Source: an uncultured Sinobacteraceae bacterium (GTDB lineage: Bacteria; Pseudomonadota; Gammaproteobacteria; Nevskiales; Nevskiaceae). From it: a DNA stretch of 64,000 nucleotides. Positions 1 through 8,637 of this stretch are shown here, piece after piece. The stretch lies in the NCBI GenBank assembly GCA_903822975.1, contig CAIJRD010000011.1, forward strand, positions 62,001 to 126,000, in the 5' to 3' direction. Every line of letters begins with the position of its first letter. Positions within the stretch are counted from its first letter, which is position 1. The notes under the pieces were generated by a model. That model saw only the letters and a list, made by a program, of their open reading frames with translations, had not been told where the DNA came from and searched no databases. Both the position numbers and the translations under genes were made by a program.

Positions 1-394
1 CCATGCCACCGGCGCCAACCGGTACTGCCGCCTGCATCAACTGTCCGCGCAAATGCACGATCTTCAGTGCGTCGGCGAAATCGATCGCGCCGCCGGCAAC
101 CAGCGCGCTGTATTCACCGAGGCTGTGGCCGGCGAGAAAACTCGGCACCTGGGCCTGCTCGGCACGCCACACGCGCCACACTGCAATGCTGGCAGCCAAC
201 AACGCGGGCTGCGTATGTTCGGTCTTGTTGAGTTCAGCTTCAGGGCCTTCCTTGATCAGTCGCGCCACATCCCAGTCCAGCGCACGCGAGGCTTCCTTGA
301 ACGTGGCTTCGACCCGCGGATCGCTCGCGCCGAGTTCGGCCAGCATGCCGACCGACTGTGAACCCTGACCCGGAAACAGCAAGGCGTACTGCAT
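1..394 (-). CDS. fabD: Malonyl-CoA:ACP transacylase, N-terminal part
   Basis: Cytoplasmic enzyme that moves malonyl from CoA to acyl carrier protein for type II fatty acid synthesis. About 131 N-terminal residues are visible, beginning MQYALLFPGQGSQ, with the nucleophile elbow GHSLGEYSAL placing the catalytic Ser near residue 91, as in the family. The gene runs off the left edge of the window. The start is set by a good GGAGG ribosome site and by a TGATG overlap with the stop of the rhombosortase gene upstream, so the two are probably translationally coupled. Family assignment is secure; only the missing C-terminus is unknown. Confidence 0.95.
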   Translation of the reverse strand, partial: MQYALLFPGQGSQSVGMLAELGASDPRVEATFKEASRALDWDVARLIKEGPEAELNKTEHTQPALLAASIAVWRVWRAEQAQVPSFLAGHSLGEYSALVAGGAIDFADALKIVHLRGQLMQAAVPVGAGGM

Positions 395-1014
395 CAAATT
401 CCTCCGCTTATTCGCTTCGTGTTCTTGATTTGGACGACGATCAGCGCCACCGCGCCGTACAGCAGCGCGCTGAGTGCGCCATATAAGTGCGATTCCCCGA
501 CGATGCTGCCGCCAACCAGGCGCTGCTCCGATGCAGGGGCTCCGATGATGACTTCCCAGCCGATGCGGGCCGCCAGAAACACGCAAGCGGCGATTGCAAT
601 CTTATCGCGGCGCAGCGCCTGCCGCCCGAGTCCGAGCGCGAACAGACCGTAAATCAGGCCCGAAAGACCAACGTAAGTGGGTAGATCCGGCACGAATAGA
701 TAAAGCCCGAGGCTCATGCCCACACCCACCACCACGATGCGCCGACACCACTCCAACGGCGACAGCACCTCCGGGCACAGCAGCACCAGCAGGATCAAGC
801 TCAGCAGATTCAGAAACAGGTGCCAGCCGCCGAGGTGCACGAAATTGTCACTGAACATGCGCCACCATTCGCCCTGCGCGATCGCTGCGCGGTCGAAACG
901 CAAGCTCTGCTCAACCGTTTCGCCGCCCAGCCACAGCAGCGTACTCACCAGTGCCAGCACAGCCAAAGGCCCCCAAACGGCGGGTGAACTTGGCGATGGC
1001 GGTGCTGGTATCAT
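394..1014 (-). CDS. rrtA: Rhombosortase-like rhomboid intramembrane protease
   Basis: Predicted inner-membrane serine protease of the rhomboid superfamily, 206 residues. Seen: about six hydrophobic segments, the rhomboid GLSG motif with Ser118, and a His176 in GESHLYGAL on a later membrane helix, giving the Ser-His dyad. Rhombosortases are known to cleave proteins that carry a C-terminal GlyGly-CTERM tail and leave by type II secretion, and this gene is divergent from gspG with only 37 bp between starts, which strongly supports that sub-family over a generic rhomboid. The ATG at 1014 is preferred because longer reading would run into gspG. Its stop overlaps the fabD start (TGATG). Confidence 0.82.
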   Translation of the reverse strand: MIPAPPSPSSPAVWGPLAVLALVSTLLWLGGETVEQSLRFDRAAIAQGEWWRMFSDNFVHLGGWHLFLNLLSLILLVLLCPEVLSPLEWCRRIVVVGVGMSLGLYLFVPDLPTYVGLSGLIYGLFALGLGRQALRRDKIAIAACVFLAARIGWEVIIGAPASEQRLVGGSIVGESHLYGALSALLYGAVALIVVQIKNTKRISGGI

Positions 1015-1051
1015 CTTTCGATTATCGCTTGATTCGAGCCTTGTACTGCAC

Positions 1052-1516
1052 ATGACCCCTGAAGCACGCACGTCCGTATCCGCCCGCCGCCAGCGCGGTT
1101 TCACGCTGATCGAAATCATGGTGGTGATCGTGATTCTCGGCATCCTCGCCGCCCTGGTGGTGCCGAACATTGTCGGCCGCACCGACGATGCGCGCGTTGC
1201 CAAGGCCAAGCAGGATATTCAAGGCATCCAGACGGCGCTGAACCTTTATCGCCTCGATAACTACCAGTACCCCAGCACGCAACAGGGGCTGGAGGCGCTG
1301 GTCGCACCGCCGCAGGGTGATCCTCCGGCGCGCAACTGGAAGCCCGGTGGCTACCTGCCGAACGGCCAGGCGCCGAAAGATCCTTGGGGCTTCCCGTACC
1401 AGTACCTGAATCCGGGCACCCACGGCGAGATCGACATCTTCAGTCTCGGCCGCGACGGCAAGCCGGGTGGCGATGGTCCCGACGCCGACATCGGCAACTG
1501 GACGCTGTCGAACTAA
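1052..1516 (+). CDS. gspG: Type II secretion major pseudopilin GspG
   Basis: Major subunit of the type II secretion pseudopilus in the inner membrane and periplasm, 154 residues. Seen: a basic leader ending in Gly, then FTLIEIMVVIVILGILA with the conserved Glu5 after the prepilin peptidase site, and a C-terminal DIFSLGRDGKPGGDG...DIGNW segment that matches the calcium-binding region of the GspG family. Length is typical. First gene of the gspGHIJKLMN run; gspH starts 56 bp after the stop. Confidence 0.95.
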   Translation: MTPEARTSVSARRQRGFTLIEIMVVIVILGILAALVVPNIVGRTDDARVAKAKQDIQGIQTALNLYRLDNYQYPSTQQGLEALVAPPQGDPPARNWKPGGYLPNGQAPKDPWGFPYQYLNPGTHGEIDIFSLGRDGKPGGDGPDADIGNWTLSN

Positions 1517-1572
1517 TCGCCGCGGCGCACGCCGACGTGTGCGCCATGCGCCCGCCGCGCGCTGGGGAATCG

Positions 1573-2088
1573 ATGTCGTCGCGCGGCTTCACGTTGATCG
1601 AGTTGATGGTGGTCATTCTGATCATCGGCGTGATGGCGACCTTCGTCACGCTGTCGATCGGCAATCGGGCGCTCGACGATCGCATGGACACCGAATCGCA
1701 TCGCATCGAAGAGCTGACCAAGCTCGCGCTCGACGAGGCCGACCTCAAGGGTATTCCGCTGGGCCTTAGTTTCGGCCCGGACGGTTATCGCTTCCTGGCG
1801 ATCAACGAGAAGAAGCTGTGGAGCGATTACGGCGGCAGCGACGTGTTTCGCGCGCGCAAGCTGTCGGCACCTTTCTTCGTCAACCTGACCGTCGAGAACC
1901 GACCGGTCGGCCCTGCCGCTGCCGATACGCCCGCCGACAAGATCGTGCCGCAGATTTTGTTGCTGCCCGGCGGCGACGTCACCGCCTTTGCGCTGGACCT
2001 GCGCGCGCCCGGCGATGCGCTGTACTACCACGTTGAATCCGATGCGCAAGGGCATGTGACGCGCGAACAGCGCCGCGATCGCCGATGA
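1573..2088 (+). CDS. gspH: Type II secretion minor pseudopilin GspH
   Basis: Minor pseudopilin of the type II secretion system, 171 residues from the chosen start. It has the prepilin signature SRGFTLIELMVVILIIG with Glu5 directly near the N-terminus. ATG at 1573 is preferred over ATG at 1546 because GGGGA sits about six bases upstream of it and because the leader is then of normal length. The rest is poorly conserved beta-rich sequence, as usual for GspH. Its stop overlaps the gspI start by four bases (ATGA). Confidence 0.9.
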   Translation: MSSRGFTLIELMVVILIIGVMATFVTLSIGNRALDDRMDTESHRIEELTKLALDEADLKGIPLGLSFGPDGYRFLAINEKKLWSDYGGSDVFRARKLSAPFFVNLTVENRPVGPAAADTPADKIVPQILLLPGGDVTAFALDLRAPGDALYYHVESDAQGHVTREQRRDRR

Positions 2089-2525
2089 CGCCCCCAACCC
2101 CGCGTCCAACTGCAATCCCGCCGTCGCAGATGCCAAGTGCGCAGCGCAACCGCGGCTTCACCCTGCTGGAAGTGTTGGTCGCCGTCGCAATTCTCGCGAC
2201 CGCGTTGGCCGCGGTGGTATCGGGCGGCGCCGGTTATGCCGACGGTGCGGGCTATCTGCACGAAAAAACCCTGGCGCTGTGGGTCGCGCACAACCGCATG
2301 ACCGAGATCGAACTGGCACCGACCTGGCCGGAGGTCGGCAACAGCAATGACGATGTGCAGCTGGGCGGCGTCAATTGGACCTGGCGCGTGCGCATCAGCG
2401 CCACGCCCGATCCGGGACTTCGGCGTATCGACGTCCGCGTCGAGAAGACCGACGACAAGCGCAAACCGAAGCGCGCCTACGCCGAACTGACTGGATTCAG
2501 TTCGCGCACCGGCCGCCAGCAGTGA
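2085..2525 (+). CDS. gspI: Type II secretion minor pseudopilin GspI
   Basis: Minor pseudopilin that helps form the pseudopilus tip complex with GspJ and GspK, 146 residues. Signature NRGFTLLEVLVAVAILATA starts near residue 22, so the leader is rather long from the ATG at 2085; an internal ATG at 2130 would give a shorter, more usual leader. The ATGA overlap with gspH favours 2085. Family assignment follows the LLEVLVA signature and the position between H and J. Confidence 0.92.
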   Translation: MTPPTPRPTAIPPSQMPSAQRNRGFTLLEVLVAVAILATALAAVVSGGAGYADGAGYLHEKTLALWVAHNRMTEIELAPTWPEVGNSNDDVQLGGVNWTWRVRISATPDPGLRRIDVRVEKTDDKRKPKRAYAELTGFSSRTGRQQ

Positions 2526-2529
2526 TGTG

Positions 2530-3258
2530 ATGAAGCGTTCTCCACACCCAACGAGCCGACAGCTCACCAGCGACGGCTTCACGCTGTTGGAATTGATCGT
2601 GGTGATCGGCGTGTTCTCGGTATTCGCCGCGATGGCCTATGGGGGTCTGGATCGGGTGATGCAGGCGCGCACGCACATCGAGCAGTCGCTCAATCGCACC
2701 GAGCAATATCAGCGCGCCTATCTGCGCCTGCGCACCGATTTCGAAAATGCCGCACCGCGCGGCATCCGCGATACGGACGGCCAGATCAAGGCGGTGTTTC
2801 TCTACGATGGCTATGCGCACCGCATTGAGTTCACCCGTGGTGGCTGGTCCAATCTGCTGAACCTGCCGCGCGCCTCGCTGCAGCGCGTCGCCTACTTTCT
2901 CGACGACAACAAGCTGGAGAACAAGACGCTGGTCAGGCGCACCTGGCCGGTGCTCGATCGCGCGCCGCAGACGCAGTCGGACGACACCGTGCTGCTCGAT
3001 CACGTCGACGACTTGAAGTGGCGCTTTCTCGATGCCCAGCAGGCCTGGCAGGACGCCTGGCCGCCGCCGGGCAGCAATCTGGTTCCGAACGCCGCCACCG
3101 CCGCTGCCTCGGCCGTGGCCGCGCAAGCCGGTGCGCCGCAGCCTTCGGAAGCGCCACGTGCGGTGGAACTCACGCTGCGCACGCGCGACTGGAACGAGTT
3201 CCGCCTGCTGTTCAAGGTGGGGCCGGACGCGCTGGTACCAGCGCTGCCGCCGTCATGA
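2530..3258 (+). CDS. gspJ: Type II secretion minor pseudopilin GspJ
   Basis: Minor pseudopilin of the tip complex, 242 residues. Prepilin signature SDGFTLLELIVVIGVFSVFA is at residues about 14-33. A conserved LRTDFENA segment follows, typical of GspJ. The C-terminal third has an Ala/Pro-rich insert (about residues 185-210) before the last strands. GTG at 2527 is an alternative in-frame start three bases earlier. The stop overlaps the gspK start (ATGATG at 3255). Confidence 0.92.
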   Translation: MKRSPHPTSRQLTSDGFTLLELIVVIGVFSVFAAMAYGGLDRVMQARTHIEQSLNRTEQYQRAYLRLRTDFENAAPRGIRDTDGQIKAVFLYDGYAHRIEFTRGGWSNLLNLPRASLQRVAYFLDDNKLENKTLVRRTWPVLDRAPQTQSDDTVLLDHVDDLKWRFLDAQQAWQDAWPPPGSNLVPNAATAAASAVAAQAGAPQPSEAPRAVELTLRTRDWNEFRLLFKVGPDALVPALPPS

Positions 3259-4232
3259 TGCGCCGCCATGCCAGTCGCCTGCGTCAGCGCGGTGTTGCGC
3301 TGATCACCGCAATGTTCGTCGTCGCACTCGCGGTGATCGCCGGCGTCGCCATGTTCGAAGCCTCGAATCTTGGCGTGCACCGCACCGCCAACGTTACCTT
3401 GACCGAATCCGCCTGGTGGTACGCCGACGGCGTCGAAAGTTGGGTCAAGTGGATCCTGCAGCAGGATCAGAAACTCAATCAGACCGACAGCTTCGCCGAT
3501 ATCTGGGCGCAGCCGGTGCCGCTGCTGCCGATCGAGAACGGCGCCATTCGCGGGCGCGTGGAAGATCTGCAGGGCCGCTTCAATCTGACCAACCTGGCTG
3601 TGAAGAATCCGCAACAGGCCGCGCTCTATCAGGCGCAATTCCAACGTCTGATCGACAACCTGCCGAACTTCGATGCCTCGCGCGTGAGCGGCGTGGGTGC
3701 CGCGGTGCGGCAATGGATGGTCGGTGCGAATGCCTCGGGCGAATTCTCCGGCGCCAACGACGGCGATTATCTCGGACTGCAACCGGCCTATCGTTCGGCC
3801 CAGTTGCCGATGGCCAGCATCAGCGAGCTGCTGCTGGTCAAAGGCGTAACCAAGGAATTGTTCGCCGCATTGAAGCCCTACGTGGCGGCCTTGCCGACCT
3901 CGAACACCAAGATCAATGTGAATACCGCACTCGAGCCGGTGCTGATGTCACTCGGCGGCAACATCGATAAGGCCAAATTGCAGCGCTTTCTTGAAGTGCG
4001 CAACAAGGAACCTCTGAAAAGTACGGGCGACATCATCGGCGGCGCCGAGTTGGGCTTCCTGCCAACGGCCGCCGGCAACCTCACCACCGCCAACATCGAC
4101 GTTGCCAGCAGCTACTTCGAGTTGCAGGCCGAAATCGCCGTTGGCAGCAGCCGGATCGCACTGTACAGTGTGTTTTACCGGCCTGCGGGGGGCGTGCCAG
4201 TGGTAATCGCCCACAGTACCGACACCGAATAA
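3255..4232 (+). CDS. gspK: Type II secretion tip pseudopilin GspK
   Basis: Large minor pseudopilin, 325 residues, thought to cap the pseudopilus. The N-terminus reads QRGVALITAMFVVALAVIAG: the usual Glu at +5 is replaced by Thr, which is a known hallmark of GspK and not a defect. A W-rich WWYADGVESWVKW segment and a domain with NLTNL and KINVNTA motifs agree with the family. Overlaps gspJ by four bases; a 59-bp gap separates it from gspL. Confidence 0.93.
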   Translation: MMRRHASRLRQRGVALITAMFVVALAVIAGVAMFEASNLGVHRTANVTLTESAWWYADGVESWVKWILQQDQKLNQTDSFADIWAQPVPLLPIENGAIRGRVEDLQGRFNLTNLAVKNPQQAALYQAQFQRLIDNLPNFDASRVSGVGAAVRQWMVGANASGEFSGANDGDYLGLQPAYRSAQLPMASISELLLVKGVTKELFAALKPYVAALPTSNTKINVNTALEPVLMSLGGNIDKAKLQRFLEVRNKEPLKSTGDIIGGAELGFLPTAAGNLTTANIDVASSYFELQAEIAVGSSRIALYSVFYRPAGGVPVVIAHSTDTE

Positions 4233-4291
4233 AGCGGTCCCTCAAGCAGCCCTCATTCAACTTTTTTCAGACTCCCGGCCTTCCTCTTTTA

Positions 4292-5515
4292 GTGCGCGAA
4301 ACCCTGTACCTGCGGCTGCGCGAACTCGCGCCCGATGCCGCCACCGCCTACGCCATCGTCGCCGGACCCGAAGCCGGCGCCAGCGTGTTCGTGCATGAAG
4401 CACCCTTGGCCGAGGTGATCGCGCAAGCGCACGGTCGCCGCGTGCTTGCCTTCGTCTCCGGCGCCGACGTGCGTCTGAGCCAGGTGCGCGTGCCGGCCCG
4501 GCAACCCGCGAAAGTGCTGCAGGCCGCGCCATTCGTGCTGGAAGACCAGTTCGCCGAAGACGTCGAGACCCTGCACTTCGCGCTCGGTGCGCGACAAGCC
4601 GACGGTGCGTTTCCCGTGGCCACCGCATCGCGCGAATACATGGACGGTTGGCTCGCACCGTTCCGCGACGCCGGCATCGGCCTCGACGCGCTGATTCCTG
4701 AAACGCTGGCGCTGCCGTATCAAGCGGATGAATGGTCTGCGCTGGCCGAAGCACAACACGTCACCGTGCGCACGGGTATCTGCGCAGGTTTCTGTTGTCT
4801 GCCGGACGAATTCGAGATGTACCTGCAGCTGGCCGACGGCAGTCGCGCCGACCCCACCGCTGCGGTGGCACCGCTGCGTATCCTGATGACCAACGGTGCC
4901 GGCGGTGATTTCACCCGCCTGCCGCGACCGGTGGAACTGGTCGCCGGCTTCCAGCATCCGCTCGAAGCGCTGGTCCGCAATCTGCGCGTTGGCCAGTCGA
5001 TCAACCTGTTGCAGGGCAGCTACTCGCAGCGCGAGCAGTTCGATCGTCTGTGGCAACCGTGGCGTTTGGCGGCCAGCGTTGCGGTAGCGACCTTCGTACT
5101 CGGACTCGTCGTCAATGGTGTGGAGGCCTGGCGCTTCAATCACGCCGCGAATCTGCAGGACAGCGCCAACCTCGAACGCTTCCACTCGCTGTTCCCGAAT
5201 GAGAGCAGCAACGTCAATTTCATCAGCCTGCTCGAACAGAAAGAGCAGTTGATGCGCGGTGCGCCCAGCGGTGGCGGACTGCTCTATCTGGTGCAGCAAA
5301 TTGCGCAGGCGCTGTCCGCAACACCGGGGCTCACGCTGAAAACGCTGCAATTCCGCGAAGGCGCCTTGTTCCTCGATCTCGGCGGCACCGATCTGCAGGT
5401 GCTGGAAAAATTGCGCGCCTGGTTCACCTCGCACGGTGGCGCACGGCTCGACGTGCAATCCGCCGACGCAGGCGACAACGGCGTGCAGATCCGTCTCAAA
5501 GTCAGCGCGAACTGA
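4292..5515 (+). CDS. gspL: Type II secretion inner-membrane protein GspL
   Basis: Bitopic inner-membrane protein, 407 residues, that in the known system links the cytoplasmic ATPase GspE to GspM and the pseudopilus. Seen: a cytoplasmic actin-like domain (about 1-250), one membrane segment (about 259-277) and a periplasmic ferredoxin-like domain to the end. The start is a GTG at 4292 with no convincing ribosome site. It is followed six bases later by gspM. Sequence identity of GspL is low across species, so position between K and M is an important part of the evidence. Confidence 0.9.
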   Translation: MRETLYLRLRELAPDAATAYAIVAGPEAGASVFVHEAPLAEVIAQAHGRRVLAFVSGADVRLSQVRVPARQPAKVLQAAPFVLEDQFAEDVETLHFALGARQADGAFPVATASREYMDGWLAPFRDAGIGLDALIPETLALPYQADEWSALAEAQHVTVRTGICAGFCCLPDEFEMYLQLADGSRADPTAAVAPLRILMTNGAGGDFTRLPRPVELVAGFQHPLEALVRNLRVGQSINLLQGSYSQREQFDRLWQPWRLAASVAVATFVLGLVVNGVEAWRFNHAANLQDSANLERFHSLFPNESSNVNFISLLEQKEQLMRGAPSGGGLLYLVQQIAQALSATPGLTLKTLQFREGALFLDLGGTDLQVLEKLRAWFTSHGGARLDVQSADAGDNGVQIRLKVSAN

Positions 5516-5521
5516 TCCGTC

Positions 5522-6052
5522 ATGGCCACCTATCGCGAACAAATCGAACAGAGCCTGGCACCGCTGCGCAGCCGCTACGACGCGCTGCAACCGCGCGAGC
5601 AGTTGTTGGTCGGCATCGCCGCCGTGGTGATCGCGCTGGCGCTGGTGTACCTGATGATCTGGACACCGGTGGCCAACGCGCGCCGTCACGCCGAACGCGA
5701 ACTCGCCGATACGCGCGTCGTCGCTCAACGCCTCGAAGTGATCGGTGCAGCGCTTGGCGCCGCGCAGAATTCGGGCGTCAGCGGTCCGCTGGTCAGTCGC
5801 GATGCCAGCCTGCTGTCGGCGGTCGATCTCGCGTCGAAAGACGGCACGCTGAGCAAGGCGCCGTCGCGCCTGCAGCCGGACGGTGATACGCAAGTGCGTG
5901 TCTGGGTCGACGCGGTTCAGTTCGATTCGCTGCTGCGCTGGATCAACGAACTGCAGACGCGGTACGGCGTGCGCGTCGATGGATTGGATGTCGAGCGTCA
6001 GCCGACACCGGGTCTGGTCAACGCGCGCCTGTCGCTGGTGCGCGCCTCGTGA
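5522..6052 (+). CDS. gspM: Type II secretion inner-membrane protein GspM
   Basis: Small bitopic assembly-platform protein, 176 residues: short cytoplasmic N-terminus with the REQLLVG motif, one membrane helix (about 28-47), a coiled-coil-like stretch, then a periplasmic ferredoxin-like domain. It pairs with GspL in the known complex. Start ATG is six bases after gspL and its stop overlaps the gspN GTG start by four bases, so translation is probably coupled. Confidence 0.9.
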   Translation: MATYREQIEQSLAPLRSRYDALQPREQLLVGIAAVVIALALVYLMIWTPVANARRHAERELADTRVVAQRLEVIGAALGAAQNSGVSGPLVSRDASLLSAVDLASKDGTLSKAPSRLQPDGDTQVRVWVDAVQFDSLLRWINELQTRYGVRVDGLDVERQPTPGLVNARLSLVRAS

Positions 6053-6855
6053 TCGGCCGCGGACGCTTGATCGCGCTGGGCGCGGTCGCTTTCGTCGCCA
6101 CCCTGCTGATGCAGGCGCCGGCGGCGACGCTGTATGGTTGGTTCGCGCCAAAGGATGGCGCAACACAATTGCTCGGCATCGAAGGCAGCGTCGGCGAAGG
6201 TCGCCTCGCAGGCATCGTCAGCGGCGGTCGCCCCTTGCTGCGCGATTTGCACTGGCAATTGCAGCCGGCCTGGCTGTTGCTGGGTCGCGCCTCGTTCCAT
6301 GTCGATACCGGCACGCCGTTGGCGCTGCAGGGACGCATCGGCCTGTCGCCCTTCGCGGTGCATATCGGCAATGCGCATCTGACCGGCGGCCTCAAGCCGC
6401 TGTTCGGCGCAGCGGGTCTGGCCTACCTGCCGATCGATGGCGTGGTCGACGGCGATATCGACAGCCTGACGCTGAAGCACGGACGACCGACTTCCGCGAA
6501 GGCCACGCTGCAGTTGCGCGGACTCAACTGGGCGCTGGCAAAGCCGGCGCTGCAACTCGGCGACTTCCGCGCCGACATCAGCAACGACGGCGCCACCATC
6601 GTCGCGAAGATTCAAAGCACCTCGGGTCCGATCGACGCCGACGGTCTGGCCCATCTGAATGCCAACGGCAGCTACGATTCCGATATCCGCCTGCGCGCCA
6701 AAGCCAACGCAGACGAGATGACGCAAAACCTGCTGCACTCGGTCGGCCAGCCGGATGCGCAGGGCTATTACCACGCGCGCACACGCGGCCAGTTGGCCGG
6801 CGCTACGCCCGGTGCCGGGGCACCGCCACCGCCCGCGAATCCTGCGGCCGATTGA
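6049..6855 (+). CDS. gspN: Type II secretion accessory protein GspN
   Basis: GspN family protein, 268 residues, present in only some type II systems and of unclear role. Seen: an N-terminal hydrophobic anchor (about 8-27) and a periplasmic beta-rich body with GIEGSVGEGRLAG and GVVDGDID motifs typical of the family. The last 25 residues are Ala/Pro/Gly-rich. Start is GTG at 6049, overlapping gspM. The next gene begins one base after its stop. Confidence 0.87.
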   Translation: MIGRGRLIALGAVAFVATLLMQAPAATLYGWFAPKDGATQLLGIEGSVGEGRLAGIVSGGRPLLRDLHWQLQPAWLLLGRASFHVDTGTPLALQGRIGLSPFAVHIGNAHLTGGLKPLFGAAGLAYLPIDGVVDGDIDSLTLKHGRPTSAKATLQLRGLNWALAKPALQLGDFRADISNDGATIVAKIQSTSGPIDADGLAHLNANGSYDSDIRLRAKANADEMTQNLLHSVGQPDAQGYYHARTRGQLAGATPGAGAPPPPANPAAD

Positions 6856-6856
6856 C

Positions 6857-7309
6857 GTGACCGGGCCTGCGCATATCGTCGTCGCCTGCATCGTGCAGCG
6901 CGAAGGCCGCTTCCTGGTGGTCGAAGAAACCATCGCCGGTCGCAGCAGCGTCATCAATCAGCCGGCCGGTCACTGGGAAGCAGGCGAAACCCTGATCGAA
7001 GGCGCGGTGCGTGAAGCGCTCGAGGAAACCGGCTGGGACGTGCGCCCGACCGCACTGCTCGGCGTTTACGAACACAAGCCGGTTGACCTCGACTACGGCT
7101 TCCTGCGCTTCGCCTTTCTCGCCGAGCCGCTGCAACATCATCCGCAGCGAGCGCTGGACACTGGCATCGAACGCGCGCTGTGGATGAGCCGCGACGAACT
7201 TGCCGCCGAAGCGCATCGGCATCGCTCGCCTATGGTGCTGCGTTGTGTCGACGACGCCCTCGCCGGCCAGCACTATCCGCTGAGTCTGATCGCGCACCTG
7301 AGCGTCTAG
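6857..7309 (+). CDS. nudJ: Nudix hydrolase, NudJ-like
   Basis: Cytoplasmic Nudix pyrophosphatase, 150 residues. The Nudix box is complete (GHWEAGE, then REALEETGW, residues about 37-59), giving the metal-binding glutamates. In E. coli nudJ lies directly upstream of mnmA and acts on nucleotide and thiamine-pathway pyrophosphates; the same adjacency here (mnmA starts three bases after the stop) supports the sub-family. The GTG at 6857 gives a normal-length protein starting MTGPAHIVVA; no strong ribosome site, so coupling to gspN is likely. Confidence 0.85.
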   Translation: MTGPAHIVVACIVQREGRFLVVEETIAGRSSVINQPAGHWEAGETLIEGAVREALEETGWDVRPTALLGVYEHKPVDLDYGFLRFAFLAEPLQHHPQRALDTGIERALWMSRDELAAEAHRHRSPMVLRCVDDALAGQHYPLSLIAHLSV

Positions 7310-7312
7310 CGC

Positions 7313-8410
7313 ATGCGCGGCGCGCACGTCATCGTCGGCCTCTCCGGAGGCGTTGATTCAGCCGTCTCCGCCTGGTTGCTGAAAGAACAAGGCTATCGCG
7401 TGTCGGGCCTGTTCATGGTCAACTGGGCCGAGGACGAAGAAGGCTATTGCACGTCGGCCGAAGACTTCCAGTCGGCGCGCGCGGTCGCCGACGAACTCGG
7501 CATTCCGCTGCACCGCGTCGACTTCTCTGCCGAGTACCGCAGCCGCGTGTTCGCGCAGTTCCTCGCCGGCTATCAGGCTGGCAAGACGCCCAATCCCGAC
7601 GTGCTGTGCAATCGCGAGGTGAAATTCCAGCCGTTCCGCGAACACGCACTGCGTCTGGGTGCGGACTTCGTCGCCACCGGTCACTACGCGCGCATCGAGC
7701 ATCGCGACGATGGCCCTCACCTGCTGCGCAGCGCCGACGAGAACAAGGACCAGACCTATTTCCTGTCGGCCGTCGCGCGCGAACATTTCGAGCGCGTGCT
7801 GTTTCCGCTCGGCGCGCTGACCAAACCGGAAGTGCGTGCGCTGGCGACCCGCGCCGGCCTGCCAAACCACCAGCGCAAGGATTCCACCGGCATCTGTTTC
7901 ATTGGCGAACGCGAGTTCAGTGCGTTCCTGTCGCAATACCTGCAGCCGAATCCGGGCACCATTGAAGACGATGCCGGTCGCGTGGTCGGCACCCATCGCG
8001 GTTTGATGTTTCACACGCTGGGCCAGCGGCGCGGGCTCGCAATTGGTGGACAGTCCGGCGCGCGCGAAGCGCCGTGGTACGTGATCGCAAAAGACGCCGC
8101 GCGCAACGTACTGATCGTGTCGCAGGATAGTGCGCATCCGCGTTTGCTCTCGACGCGTTTGAGCGCAGCAAACTTCCACTGGATTCGCCAACCGCAGCCA
8201 TTGCCCGATCGACTGCAGGCGCGCATCCGGCATCGGCAGATCCTGCAGGACTGCAGCGCTTCGATCGCCGACGACGGCAGCCTCTCGGTGCAGTTTGCAC
8301 AGGCACAGCGCGCCGCAGTCGCCGGTCAGTACGTGGCGCTGTACGACGGCGAGGAATGTCTGGGCAGTGGCGAGATCAGCGACGTAGTCAGCCAAGCTGA
8401 CGCGCGCTGA
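7313..8410 (+). CDS. mnmA: tRNA-specific 2-thiouridylase MnmA
   Basis: Makes the 2-thiouridine at wobble position 34 of tRNA Lys, Glu and Gln, using ATP and sulfur relayed through the Tus pathway. 365 residues, family-typical. Seen: PP-loop SGGVDS at residues 11-16, catalytic Cys99 in NPDVLCN, second catalytic Cys195 in STGICFIGER, and the D-x-K-DQTYFLS tRNA-binding segment. Cytoplasmic. Transcribed after nudJ, and possibly as the tail of the gsp operon. Confidence 0.97.
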   Translation: MRGAHVIVGLSGGVDSAVSAWLLKEQGYRVSGLFMVNWAEDEEGYCTSAEDFQSARAVADELGIPLHRVDFSAEYRSRVFAQFLAGYQAGKTPNPDVLCNREVKFQPFREHALRLGADFVATGHYARIEHRDDGPHLLRSADENKDQTYFLSAVAREHFERVLFPLGALTKPEVRALATRAGLPNHQRKDSTGICFIGEREFSAFLSQYLQPNPGTIEDDAGRVVGTHRGLMFHTLGQRRGLAIGGQSGAREAPWYVIAKDAARNVLIVSQDSAHPRLLSTRLSAANFHWIRQPQPLPDRLQARIRHRQILQDCSASIADDGSLSVQFAQAQRAAVAGQYVALYDGEECLGSGEISDVVSQADAR

Positions 8411-8582
8411 AGCGGCATAAGCACTAAACGGTGCGCGACCAAGCTGACTCGGCGCGGTCGATAGTCCACTAATTTGCACGTCAACTCGAACGCTCTATGC
8501 GATCGACGAGATTCTAAAAACCGTCGCGGACTACCGCTTCAAAAGGCTAAATCGCGATCGGCCAATCGACGCGCAGTTCACC

Positions 8583-8612
8583 AGCGCCGCTGATCGATGC
8601 ATCAGCAGCGCT
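8583..8612. terminator. Hairpin between convergent mnmA and PQQ dehydrogenase genes
   Basis: Stem AGCGC-c-GCTGAT pairs with ATCAGC-a-GCGCT around a six-base loop: eleven pairs with one mismatch. It lies between two convergent genes, so a bidirectional terminator is likely, but no T-run follows on either strand. Confidence 0.5.
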
Positions 8613-8637
8613 ATCGTTGAAGTAGCAGCCTGATCCG

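Noticed and set aside
4289..6166. 625-codon open frame on the minus strand
   Set aside because: Antisense of gspL and gspM; no recognisable motif.
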